DNA of 64,000 nt from Antedon mediterranea (lineage: Eukaryota; Echinodermata; Crinoidea; Comatulida; Antedonidae). The first letter of the stretch is position 1. Every line of letters begins with the position of its first letter. This document shows, piece after piece, positions 51,101 to 61,837 of this stretch. Both the position numbers and the translations under genes were made by a program. The notes under the pieces were generated by a model. It was not told the DNA's origin and made no database searches. It was given only the letters and a program-made list of their open reading frames with translations. The stretch is taken from positions 29,190,001-29,254,000 of the forward strand of contig NC_092674.1 in assembly GCF_964355755.1 (NCBI RefSeq). Direction: 5' to 3'.

Positions 51101-54100
51101 TACACAAATTAAACTTACAGCATTTATTTCACTGGAATTATGAGCTAGAATATTCTCACCACGTTGCAACCTCCTAAAAGATACAAGACAATTGATTATA
51201 CACATTTTAAATGTGATTTTCACTTCTACCACACTATCAAACTTTATGTAACAAAAAAATGTGATGTAACTCTATATGGACACAATGATTTTATCCAACT
51301 ACCATATTGGGGCACATCACTACCATATTTGGGCACATCACTACCCTATTGGGGCACATCACTACCCTTATTGGGGCACATCACTACCCTATTGGGGCAC
51401 ATCACTATCATATTTGAGCACATCACACTTTTTTATCAAACTAGTTTTATAAGTGTAGACAGAGATTAAGATGTCCATACCGTAAGTTAGACATCAACCT
51501 CTGGTCTTCAAAGTTGACAGAGGAGGCAGAAGGTTCCTGTTCAAGCATACTAGTAGCAGCATCTCCTGCCCCTGCTACGTCATCTTCTTGGGTAGCCTGG
51601 TAGTACTGCACCAGCTCACGTAGCTGGTTCAGTCTCTCACGCATTTCTTCAAGTCGCCTTTCAAAAAACAAAATAAATATAGTAAAATTAATGTTAGAGC
51701 TCAAATGTGTCAATGCTAAAAAGTAAAATAAATGTATTTATTGGACAAATAAATATATATCTTATCTTATCTATATCAAATATAGACCTATCTATATCAT
51801 ATTATGCTACAATTAATTAAATATAGTCTTATTCAATAAATGATCAAGGTTATTCAACAGTAGGTTGCATTGCAGCCCACTTGGCACGGTGTCCAAATCA
51901 CTAACTAACCTAAGTTTGTCTTCTGAGACTGCTTGCTGTGAGGTTTCAGATCTCGCATCTTCTGTTATTGACGTAGCTTGCGACACAACATCCAGAATAT
52001 TCATAGAACTTGTACTCATTGTATCGCCATCTGAAATAAAAACAGAAATAATAATATATTTTGCAAAAACTATTTATCAATTGACATCATTTGACAAGGT
52101 TTTTTAAACAGGGGAGAACTAACATAATAATAATATTAATAGTCTGCAAAAATGGATATCAACGATTTGTTGATAATTTAATTTTAGCAGTCAAAATGGG
52201 GGGAGCATACTCTCCTATCAATACCCCCTGGATCCACCCCTGTAGTCCTTTATTTCATTTCTAAGTACCAATGTCTTCATATTTACCATTGTTAAGTGTT
52301 TGAGGTCGGAGTCGCTTAAGCTGCACCAGTAAGTCATCCATTTGATCTTTCTTCTCTTGCAAGTCTTGCAGCTTATTTTGTAACTGCTCATGCTCAGAAG
52401 CCATAGCTAGCAGCTGCGACTATAAAGTGGAAAAAAACACAGATAAATTATTTTCTGACCAAAATGTGTTCTAGAAACTATCATTTAACATAAAGCTCTG
52501 TCTACACTATCAAACTTGTTTCCCAAATTTGGTAGAGATATGCCCAAATATGGTAGTGATATGACATCATCATGTCCATATATGAACACAACACATTTTT
52601 TTGTCGCGTAAAGTTTGATAGTGTAAACAGAGCTTTGACTTGCATAAACGAAGCAATGGAAATAAAAAATATCTATAAATATGTTACCTCTTGGGTTGAA
52701 ATCTTGGAAGCCATACCCTGCTGTTCATTTTCTGAAGCATTTTCACTTTCTTCACCAAATATTCTTTTTAAAGCTTCCTTGCGTCTTCGTGCCAATTCAG
52801 CGCTGGAAATAACTGTCTCTTCCAACTCACTGGCCGTCGCTTCAGTAGTAGTTTCTGAAACTTTACAAAAACAAGACACTTTTATTTTAAATATAGAATA
52901 TAGAAATCTTATATTTATAAACGGTATCATCCACATAAAGTTAGAAATTTCAATTTGACATCGAATACATTTTTGCATTTTTTTGTATTAAACTTTGTTT
53001 AATTCAATGAGAACAGCATAGACCAACATTCATAGGCCGTCAAAATGGCACATAATGTATTTTCCACAAAAAAAAAAAAATTGTTTCTGAATTTACCATC
53101 ATCATTGTCTTGATTTTCTTGCTCAGTCTTTAATAGCTTGCCCTCGATCTGGGCCTGGAATCTCAGTAAGGTTTGTTGTCGACTTTGAAGCGCCCTCAAC
53201 TAAATAAAAAAAGACATACAATGTTTACAATGGGGGAGAGAACAAGAGAATAGCAAATGAAGTTTTAAAATTATAGATTTAGAAGGCAGAATAAAATTAT
53301 TGATAAAACGGAATGTAATACATATGTGGACATGATGATAATATCACTACCATATTTGAGCATATCACTACCATATTTGAACACATCATACTTTTGTTTA
53401 TCAAACTAGTTTGATAGTGTAGACAGAGCTTTAAGCTTACCTCTTCCTGTTGCTGTAGCATTTTTTTTAGAAGATCATGTTGCTGCTTCAAACTAGCTAG
53501 TTCTTCCATTTGACCCATGTTTCCTTGACCCTGTAAATAACATCAATATAAAATAATAATATCAATTAATATCAATCCTCTTCCCACTAATATCGATAGT
53601 ATAAAGCTCGGTCTACACTATCAAACTAGTTTGACTAAGAAGTGTGATGTGCCCAAATATGGTAGTGATATACCCAAATATGGTAGTGATATGACATCAT
53701 CATGTCTATGGGCACATCAGTTGGATAGTGTAGACAGAGCTTAATACAATTCTGCATAAGCAATGCAATCATAATGTAATCAATCATTCATCCTGCTTAT
53801 GCATACAGAATACTTAATAGTGGAATATATTATTTTGACATAAAGAAAAAGCAGTATTCAAACGCATTGTGACATTTGACAAATAAATGCCTTCACAGTG
53901 TCACTCTCTCTTGGGAAATTTTGTGATTGATTTAGTGAGCATAAAACAGAAAGGTTATATATTTGTTGCCTCAAAGATATGGTACAATAAAGACAATTTC
54001 TAGCTAACTTGCTAAACATGAATTCTCTCAGTAGATCCTAAAATACTGTACTGTAATAATGAATAAAAATGTATTATGAATAACCTTTAACTCTAAACAA

Positions 54101-57100
54101 AACTTTAATTAAACCGAAAATAGATTTTTTTTTTAAATGGATATTTTGATTATAAAATGATAGGCTTCAATGTATATTCGATCTCACTAACAATTATATT
54201 TAAATCTCTCAAATCTCCAAGCATTAATAAAATAGCGAGAGGTGTATGATGAATCAAAAGCCAGATCAAATACAAAAATATGTATGCTAAAATATTAAGC
54301 ATGATAATAAAAAATCTCATCCTATATCATCATATGTTACAATTTTTATTTTTTTTTGTCTTTTGGATGTTAATAAATGTTCTTTGAATTTCAAAACTTA
54401 TTATTTCTTTAATTTACAATATATTTATGCCATGAGAATTCTCCTAAAAAAATTCTTATTGCATCCACAAACTAGTAACTATCCATGCATTAAACAGTTG
54501 TTAGGTTAAGCAATTCATGCAGAGTGAGCATGAATTAACTGATATTAAGATAATAATTAACTGACAAGTTGGCATCCAGGGGTGAGATTCACTTCAAATA
54601 TTTCCTTTCAATTAATGTATCAACAAAATATATAGCGGTATATCTTAAGCTCTGTCTACACTATCAAACTAGTTTACAAAAAAGTGTGATATGCCCAAAT
54701 ATAGTACTGATATGACATCATGTCTATATATAGGCACATCACTTTTTTTTGTCACATAAAGTTTGATAGTGTAGACAGAGCTTTATACTTAAAATACTAT
54801 TACAATCCTTATTCTTAGATTTTTTTCTTGAAATAAAGTAATTCAGTGCCATGCTATTGTGTTGCCATATACCTACTGTAGTGTACATTAGATGTTAGAT
54901 ATTAATATTAAATGTATGACACGGCAAGCATTATGAAATGTTAGTTTAGAAGATAAAATATTTGTTTATAAATTATTTATTAGTAAACAATATGCGAAAA
55001 ATATTTCAATTTGGAAATATTATGTACAAAATGCTGGCCAGGGTGTCTTTATCCAAGAAAGTAAGGAAGATGTTAAGCTCAGGCACACGATTTCATATTC
55101 TTTTTTTTAAATGTTACTCTATTTACAACATTTGTGTACAAAAGAATAGGGATTTCACTGTGTAATTTAAACTACCCCCCCCCCCCCAACTGCTGATAAG
55201 AAAGTGCTTATTTACACAAATATAATCCTAAAAACTATGAAACTGAGGGAAAACTATAGATCGATAATTATTTTGATTTCAACTAGCCTACATACAGAAC
55301 GGTAAATGAAGTACTGTACACCAATTCGGATGTCTAAAATCAGTAATTGTCATATAATAATAAAACAAAGAATGAAATGTTAACAACAAGCAACAAGCAA
55401 GTATTGTACAACCAAAATTAGTAACTTAAATTTCACCTAATATAATAAATTAAAGGTATAAGAAGAATTTTAGAAACATATTTCTTTGAAAAAAATTTCT
55501 TTTATGGTGAAAAAACATTCAACAATTAGAAACAAACACAAATGTATAACAATCATGGCTTAACCAGTTTCAAAATAAACTTTAAATAATACTTATAAAG
55601 CATGATCAATTTAATAATATTACTAAATGATGATAAAAGATGCATGCATGATTGAGCTACAGTAGGCTATCATTGTGTAAATCATCATAAAGGAAACATT
55701 GTCATCAGTAAATATAACCCCTGGATGGAACCACTCTGTCTGGAGCACTCTACCTCATCAATAATGCCATCTTCTAGAAAATATTCACCCTCACTCTCCG
55801 TCTGAGATCCGGCATGCCTCGACGAGTCACCATTAACAGCACCATGTTTATCGAGCACCTTTGCGGAATCATTTTTCTCGGAGGGAACATCTTCGTAACT
55901 TTTCAGCATTGCACTGAACTGACGGTGTAACTCCATCGTGTCCATACTCATGTACGAATCCGACAAGTTGCTATCGCCGGCATTTGAAGCACCAGAAAAA
56001 CTGCTGTGAGAACTACAGCCAGAGCGGGCGGACAAGTTCTGCTCCGATTCTGACTCGTACTCGATATCAGAAGAAGCATTGCCCAGAGTACTTTCTATTT
56101 GTGGTCTTGTGCGGGCTGTAAATGTCCCCTCCTTTGGCAACAATATTTAGCACAAAGTACAACACACATTTATAAATAAAAAAAAAACAAAGAATGTGCA
56201 ATAAAAACTTATGGAACTACTACTTGAAACTCTGTCTAATGGCCAAATATGGTAGTGATATTATACCCAAATATGGTAGTGATATGACATCATCATGTCC
56301 ATATATGGGCACATCACATTTTTTTGTCACAAAAAGTTTGATGGTGTAGACAGAGCTTAAAACAACAACATAATAAACTTCTTGATACAAATCACTTCTA
56401 TAACTATGTTAAGAATATAAATAAAATGTAACACTGTGCACAATTTTATTTGACTTTCATATTGCTAAAAAAAGTTCAAAGGTCAGACCAACAATTGTTT
56501 ACTACATGATTCTAATGGTCTAAAAAATATTTTACAAAAATATGTAAATATTTAAATCACAAAACCATCAACTATTCTTTAAATGGAGTTATTAATTGTA
56601 TTATGCTAATGAGGAAAGGAAAAGGCATTGTTTTTAATAAGATTACAAAGCAGGGTTTGATATACACACAGGCTATGGTAACAACAGGTGCTGTAGTACT
56701 TACCGTCGTAGCTTCAGAGATATCAGACTGGCCATCGATATTCAAAGACATGCTTTCTGCGGCCGAAGTCGCGAACGATTCACCAGAATTATTACTACTG
56801 CGGCCTTCATTGGTTGAGTCCTCGGCCAACATTCGTTGAAGAAGATCCATGTAGCCCTTCTCTTGGTCCCTCAAGTGGTCTTGGAGGCGCTTCAGTTTAT
56901 CTATGTTCTCATCTTTACCTCCGTCGGTGACACGTTGTAAGTTTGCCATCATAGACGTAGCCTGGCGCATGTAATCCTGAATAAAAGAGTGTGCAAAGAA
57001 ACTCACAAAAATACTTGGATATATGGAAGGTAGAACATAAATCGCTTACTAAAATAATAAAGTACTTACCCTTATTTGCATAAGCCTGCCAACAATCTGA

Positions 57101-60100
57101 TTTCTGTCTGGTTGCTGAAAAAACAAAATGTATTATTAAGTATATTAGAGAAAAACTAAAACATGGTGAAAGCTCTGTCTACACTATAAAACTATGTGAC
57201 AACAAAATGTGATGTGGCCATATACAGTACTGACTACATATCATATACCAAGCCCACACATTTTACACGGGTGTGAAAAACGCGCGACTCGCGTGTAATT
57301 AGGTACTAACAATACTGTCCATATTCACTCATGCATTACTGCATTGAGTAATTCAACTGCAGCGAACTGTATTTATAATTTGTTGATGTTTTGTACATAT
57401 ATATTATTATCACCAAACAGTCAATAACTGGAATTATAGTACAGGATAACAGCATTTTATATAACAAAATATAGGCCTGTTTGAAATTAAAAAAATCGAT
57501 TTATTTATCATAGTGCCATCATGGAGGTAAAAACCTCCATGATGCAATTATGTCTGTGATTGAAAATACTATTACTAGGCCTAGGAGGCCTAGTTTAGTC
57601 GGGAGTTTAGTATAGTAGGCTTACTACCGGGAGTACAGTACTACTATTCTAGGCCTAGTTTGCTTTCAGGGTTTGTTTATATATATTTTTAAGTCATATT
57701 TATTAAGTATTTGAGAAAACTCATTAAAAAAAACAAGGTAGAAAAGACCCAACAATATCTTTCAAAACACGATCGTCGCTGGTGGTACGCACCACGTTGT
57801 AGAGTTCATCCATTGAGTACACACAGTTTGCTAGGCCAAATAATAACATAAAGGTTTTACCATTCCCCGTCGGGGAGGAAAACATTTATATAGTATTACA
57901 ACACCAGTATTGACATGCATGTATTTAGCGCGGTAACTAATGTACACCCCTGTTACGGACTGGACCATTAATCGCTGAACGAAACCACGTTGGAGCGATC
58001 CTCCGCACACAGCCAGAGCGAGAGAGAAGCGAGGTCGAATAAATACAAGTTTTTACCATTTCCCGTCCAGGGGAAATCAGTTCTCTTATAATTACAGCCC
58101 TAATACCGTGCGCATATGTTTACGTTGATATTATTTAATTGCACACCTCATTTTGGACTGTACCATTTTCGGAACCTTGTTTTGTTTTCATTATAAACAT
58201 GGGCTGATGTCAGACAAATATCTGTTTTAAACGTCAATTTAGCAACTTATTAAGTCGTTTCATAAGCAGAGAATTTATAAAGCAAGTATACAATGCAGAC
58301 ATGTTAGATAGAAATATACTAAAAGACATTTAATAAACGTGTTAGAAGAATGTAATAATTTGACTTTCTACACCGAGCGGCGGAAAACCCATTCACAGTC
58401 ACAGTTATTTGAGCAAATACTGTACTTGGCCTAAAACACTAGCTCTGTATTTTAATTAATAAATAATAATACGACGTGAACTCTAAACAAAAACCCGATG
58501 AAAAACAATTTACATGAATTCTATAAACTTATTATTGTTGGCCTAACAATAGCGAAAAAATAAACTTTGTTACATACAGTAACGGGCGGGTTCAGATTAC
58601 ATATATGATGGTAGGCCTAAACAATAGAAACAAAACAAACTGATACCCACGTTTGTGTTGTCGCGGGCGTCGTACCGGGAGTTCCATATTTTACCAGTAA
58701 AAAGCTACAAAGTGATGACGTCATGGTCCACACGGCAAATACAGGCACGCGGCAATTACACATATTTTACACGCGCGACAAACGCGGGTTATGGTACATG
58801 ATTTGTAGTCAGTACTGTATGGACATGATGATGTCATATAACTACCATATTTAAGCATATCACTAACCTGTTTTGGGCACATAACATTTGTTTGTCACAT
58901 AAAGTTTGATAGTGTAGACAAAGCTTTAGATTATAAATTCTTTATACTCAATTGGTTAAATTTATACGCATTTTAAAAAGTTCTCATTAGTAAAATATCA
59001 TCTAATAATCAACCTGTACTTTTTCAAATACAAACATCATTTTGCAATTTGAGGAGGGCAATTTGAGATTTTACATAGATTATGAATTGTCTAATTTTTA
59101 TATGATTTATAAATAAATCTTCAGTTAGATTTCTTACCAAATCATTATTAACATTACTTTCAGCCCCAGAAGATTTCAAGCTGTCATGTCTAAGAGTGTT
59201 GGGTGAATTCAACAGCTCTTCATGTTGGGTTACATCAGTCATCCTCACACTTAGCTGCTGCCTTGCGTTGTTGATAGCAGTTGGTTCGTTCCTATCATGA
59301 TCTGGAATCTGTAAAATCAAGTAATTAAATCTATCAGTTGATCAATTAGATGACTCTTGACTCAAAAACAAAGGATAACCACAAGCGAATTCATTCACTA
59401 TCCTTCAGGGCGGCAATCACCATTCACAGGACAAACATATACACAAGATACTCTACATAAACAAAGTCTTATTAAAAGTCTTTGGGAGTGGAGTTGTAAT
59501 TTGTCATTAGTAAAAAATCATGACATATGACAGGACTTTAACCCAGGACTCTTGGATTGGTAGTCAAGCATCATAACCACCAAGAAACAACTCCACTACA
59601 AGCCACAACTCCAAGACAATTTATCTTTAATCAACTAACCTCCTCCATGTCACTAAAGCTAAGCTGTTGACGTAAAGTCTCCAGTACAGCTCGTTCTTTA
59701 GCTGATGTTGTGTACTTTGTACGTGGGAACGTGGCTGGTGTGTGTCGTTTAGCATCGTTATCACTCGTTGATGGCGATTGAAGGCCTGGTTGTTGACCCA
59801 ATTTGCCTTTCTCTTTGTTCTTTGATTTCTTGGGTTTATCGAATGGCCCATCAGCAAACATTGAACTTGGTTGCCACTAAAAAAAATAAAATCACAAATC
59901 ATCAGATTCTAAAAAACAGAATTCTTATTTATTAGTTAATTAATCTGTCCACCTAAAATGAACATTAGATTACTTTAGTTTATTTAGTGTTTTTCATTCA
60001 TTCATATTTGTTTAATGTTAAGATTAATGGAGTCAAACATAATTGCAGGACAGCTATAAAAATAAAACATTTAATTAAAATGACAATGAACTTTATTTAG

Positions 60101-60224
60101 TAGGTACATGATTTAAACGGAAGTTGACATCCATTGCTGTACGAGTACGATTTGATCTTGGTCCTCCTTGAAGTCTAGGCTCTGAAGATTGTCCCCGCTG
60201 CATGGGGAGACCCCCAGTCGCCAT
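39121..60224 (-). CDS. PCM1: Pericentriolar material 1 (PCM1), 2,171 aa, 37 coding exons
   Basis: This is the scaffold of centriolar satellites. Exons: 60224-60108, 59876-59640, 59308-59138, 57114-57070, 56976-56704, 56131-55754, 53530-53441, 53199-53097, 52854-52688, 52419-52287, 52030-51910, 51657-51481, 51173-51119, 50774-50590, 50001-49801, 49478-49349, 49134-49053, 48866-48742, 48568-48501, 47981-47837, 47282-47159, 46853-46741, 46428-46248, 46008-45637, 45382-44992, 44703-44651, 44385-44136, 43739-43397, 42973-42791, 42390-42220, 41894-41656, 41276-40877, 40656-40607, 40497-40423, 40185-40074, 39928-39656, 39303-39121. All phases agree. The N-terminus MATGG is as in vertebrates. Coiled coils cover about 180-930 (LKQQHDLLKKMLQQQEE, ERLNQLRELVQYYQ, AKLRQLQDLVAMVQ). 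The C-terminal domain is at about 1497-1850 (FEALRETIYSEVATLISQNE, KQLGSILQDSLSKFAGRK, LFNELAFFRLMQDLD). Human PCM1 is 2,024 aa. The weakest junction is the first donor, GTACCT at 60107. Confidence 0.96.
39348..39520 (+). mobile_element. TWA-MITE copy 7
   Basis: Left end aaagctctgtctacactatc, two internal units, decayed right end. It is in the last PCM1 intron. Confidence 0.8.
40718..40844 (+). mobile_element. TWA-MITE copy 8
   Basis: Both ends are present (ttaaagctctgtctacacta ... ctgtagacagagctttag). It fills most of a 220-bp PCM1 intron and ends 32 bases from the splice donor at 40876. Confidence 0.85.
41424..41606. mobile_element. MITE with TTTACACAGACGAGCGG ends, copy 2
   Basis: The ends aaggccaatttacacagacg and ctgtgtaaattggtcttta are inverted repeats, matching the element at 23381-23560. 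It is in a PCM1 intron. Confidence 0.85.
41945..42100 (+). mobile_element. tRNA-headed SINE (family 2)
   Basis: The head has tttggtggttaacatgcttg and gagttcaatcctgac as A- and B-box-like parts, followed by agggttgtaactcacgac. A colinear copy is at 50.84 kb. Confidence 0.65.
43128..43256 (-). mobile_element. TWA-MITE copy 9
   Basis: A diverged copy: aaactctttctttactatca at the left, caaatatggtagtgatatgt inside, decayed right end. It is in a PCM1 intron. Confidence 0.65.
43775..44040 (+). mobile_element. tRNA-headed SINE (family 1)
   Basis: The head has aatggcagagcggttaaggc (A box) and gggttcgagaccgac (B box), then the same body as the 7445 copy (ataaggactataaac, gtaggtccagtgtacac, ctttaaagatccc). 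A 20-bp piece (tgtacacagttataacc) is duplicated in tandem near 43920-43965. Confidence 0.75.
44469..44624 (-). mobile_element. TWA-MITE copy 10
   Basis: It is flanked by TTA on both sides. Two internal units are present. It occupies most of a 265-bp PCM1 intron. Confidence 0.8.
46507..46610 (+). mobile_element. TWA-MITE copy 11
   Basis: Both ends are present; the central part is shortened so that the first unit follows the left end directly. It is in a PCM1 intron. Confidence 0.85.
46959..47090 (+). mobile_element. TWA-MITE copy 12
   Basis: The left end has diverged (aactctgactacactttatg) and the right end is intact (gtgtagacagagctttag). It is in a PCM1 intron. Confidence 0.8.
47349..47536 (+). 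mobile_element. TWA-MITE copy 13
   Basis: It is flanked by TTA on both sides (cTTA|agctccg, gagct|TTAgg). Three or more internal units are present. It is in a PCM1 intron. Confidence 0.85.
48110..48405 (-). mobile_element. tRNA-headed SINE (family 1)
   Basis: The minus strand reads gcgagtgagtggtcgagcgg at the head and ggttcgaggctcactcaa-type sequence after it, then the shared body. It is a close relative of the 7445 copy in the opposite orientation, in a PCM1 intron. Confidence 0.75.
50330..50535 (+). repeat. Tandem triplication of a 65-70 bp repeat
   Basis: Three units hold tccattgagat, actgatacccacagcatta and tcattttttca. A single unit occurs at 11590-11640. It may be the 3' tail of a retroelement multiplied in place. 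Confidence 0.8.
50838..50985 (+). mobile_element. tRNA-headed SINE (family 2)
   Basis: Read as ggtggttaatatgcttgcct, ccaatcccaagatccgg and ggttcaatcctgac, followed by the shared body ccagggttgtaactcac. It is in a PCM1 intron. Confidence 0.65.
51223..51470 (+). mobile_element. TWA-MITE copy 15, internal unit expanded
   Basis: It has six internal units of about 22 bp (gggcacatcactaccatatt and variants) where most copies have one or two. The right end stops 10 bases from the PCM1 splice donor at 51480. Confidence 0.85.
52109..52245. mobile_element. Possible hAT-like MITE
   Basis: The left end caggggagaac and the right end cccctggatccacccctgta resemble the element at 11971-12110. It is in a PCM1 intron. 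Confidence 0.4.
52489..52637 (-). mobile_element. TWA-MITE copy 16
   Basis: Both ends are present (taaagctctgtctacactat ... gtgtaaacagagcttt). It is in a PCM1 intron. Confidence 0.85.
53314..53434 (+). mobile_element. TWA-MITE copy 17, ending 6 bases from a splice donor
   Basis: The left end is missing. The right end (gtgtagacagagctttaa) stops about 6 bases from the donor of the QQHDLLKKMLQQQEE exon (53440). Confidence 0.85.
53601..53744 (-). mobile_element. TWA-MITE copy 18
   Basis: It is flanked by TAA on both sides (aTAA|agctcgg, gagct|TAAtac). Two internal units are present. Confidence 0.85.
54645..54784 (-). mobile_element. TWA-MITE copy 19
   Basis: It is flanked by TTA on both sides (tcTTA|agctctg, gagct|TTAtac). 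Both ends are near-perfect inverted repeats. Confidence 0.88.
56226..56360 (-). mobile_element. TWA-MITE copy 20
   Basis: The left end is decayed (gaaactctgtcta) and the right end is intact (ggtgtagacagagcttaa). Two internal units are present. It is in a PCM1 intron. Confidence 0.8.
57169..58928 (+). mobile_element. TWA-MITE copy 21, split by a nested transposon
   Basis: The left part is 57169-57224 and the right part 58818-58928. Joined conceptually they match other copies, with the host break in ccatatatggac. Confidence 0.85.
57225..58817. mobile_element. 1,593-bp non-autonomous transposon with 25-bp inverted ends and TA duplication
   Basis: It starts CAGTACTGACTACA and ends TGTAGTCAGTACTG. 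The 25-bp termini (57225-57249 and 58793-58817) differ at two positions. TA flanks both sides and the empty site is known from the other MITE copies. The interior is non-coding and more CpG-rich than the intron. It has two diverged repeats of about 200 bp (from tttttaccatttcccgtc-type starts near 57857 and 58054) and a hairpin at 57510-57540 (atcatggaggt and acctccatgat). TA duplication suggests the Tc1/mariner type, but the ends are not diagnostic. Confidence 0.85.
59410..59612 (-). mobile_element. tRNA-headed SINE (family 2)
   Basis: It is colinear with the 2710-3045 copy: acaaacatatacacaagata, aaagtcttattaaaagtctt, tgggagtggagttgtaattt, then a decayed head with a tggtggttatgatgcttga-like part on the minus strand. 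Confidence 0.7.
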
Positions 60225-60890
60225 ACCTGCTAAAATAAAATAATACAACGTAATACTAGCATTAGAGGTCTAGCTCAATTATAATACTTCTACTAATTTT
60301 AACTTAACTATAAAATAAACTAGGCCTAGGCCCTGCTAGGCCTAATCATTATTATTAAAATTTAAGGTTAAAAAAAGATATTATTAATATTATTTTTATT
60401 TAATTATTAATCTCATCCTAAATCATTCTTAAATATAATTATCATACATATTTGCATAGCCATATGTAGTCTAGCCTACAGTCTTTACTGTATTATTAGT
60501 ATACTATTGCAGCCGTCTAACGAAGGTCTGTATGTTGTAGCCCCTGTGAGTTTGACTGAACTGCTGTGAGTATATAGCAGCAGTACAGCCATTCGCGGCG
60601 GCAACAGTGCCATCAATCAAAATGTCGTCGGGCCGAGAGAGGGAAGGATAGCTTCACTAAACCATGACAACCAAGAAGAAGGAAACATGACTTCTTGCAA
60701 ACATGCACAAGTTAGCACTAAATAAAATAAAGATTAAAAGCATTCAATAACTAAACTCACCTTTAAGCTATAAAATTTAGTATTAAAAACAATGCTTTGC
60801 ACTGAAAAAACTGAAAATGTGAAAATCAATATTTTGCGAGAAGACACCGACGAACGACGGAACGAACGACAGCCATCTTTCCGTGAACAG
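60225..60890 (-). other. PCM1 5' UTR exon and first intron
   Basis: A non-coding exon is predicted from about 60890 to 60762, ending in TTAAAG followed by GTGAGT. It joins an acceptor just upstream of the ATG at 60224. The exon start region is CpG-rich with GCGCCTGCGC and AAGATGGC, resembling NRF1-like and YY1-like core promoter elements. Confidence 0.55.
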
Positions 60891-61250
60891 CGCAGGCGCA
60901 AGAAAAACGTACCTGAAAATTGGCGCATGTATATTTTGTTTTATAAATGTCTTTACTGCATCATTCCTTACACAAGTTAAACTAATCTCTTAAATGCATT
61001 ATAATAGCTTTAACTAAGATATTATTATATTCAATAAAGTGACAGATAGTACTTAAACCATGTATTATAGTTTAGAACTTCATTATTTAGCGGAGTACAT
61101 CAATGAGCAAATAATGATGGCGCGGAATAAATTATTAATCCTGATTGGTCAGAATTTGTGACCTGGAGACAGGTCATCGAAAAAGGATCAATTCATCTTT
61201 TCTTTTCGTACTTTGCCTGCCAAAACGATTCGTTTCTGCCTTCTTGGAGA
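60890..61250. promoter_or_regulatory. Divergent promoter interval, PCM1 (-) / TRAPPC2 (+)
   Basis: The two housekeeping-type genes stand head to head. An inverted CCAAT box (gattggtcag) lies at about 61143-61152. Exact start sites cannot be read from the sequence. Confidence 0.45.
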
Positions 61251-61837
61251 AATTTAGGATCTCGCTTACTAGGCCTAGGTAGCTACAAATAATTCGTTGC
61301 GCAATAGCTTTGTTTCAATTATATTATTTAGTTTAATGCCAGGTCTAACCTATTTAATTTATTATTATTTTTAGGCTACTTTAGGCCAGTTTTAAGCTAG
61401 AAACTAAAGAGGGCGACGTGTAGTAGGCTAGCCTTAGACTAGTTAGTAAAGGTACGATAGGAACCGGTATTCTCCAGTGGGGATCAGGGGATGTGTTTTG
61501 AATTTGGAAGAGGTCACTTCGCCCCTGTTTTACTAAACAAGAATTTCAAAGCATAGAGATATGAAATATTCTATGATCAAAGTTACCAAATAGCCTAGCT
61601 AAGCCTATGGTGTAGATAATTAATATTTTGATATTTTTTTTGTACTTCAATTATTATTATATTAGGGCGTAGCTAGAAATTAAATAAAATAATATATTAA
61701 TATATACACTACACCTGTACTACAATTGGATCCTGCAATTCTAGCTAGTTAGATATTTAAATATAATCTACATTTAGGCCTAATGATTGGTAATCGATAA
61801 TCAATACTAACAAATATTGTTTTTCCAGATTGTTATA

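Larger units (their letters stand above)
53531..55753 (-). other. PCM1 intron of 2.2 kb
   Basis: It holds two TWA-MITEs (53601, 54645) and a run of 13 C at about 55176-55188. No exon or RNA gene is visible in the rest. Confidence 0.55.
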
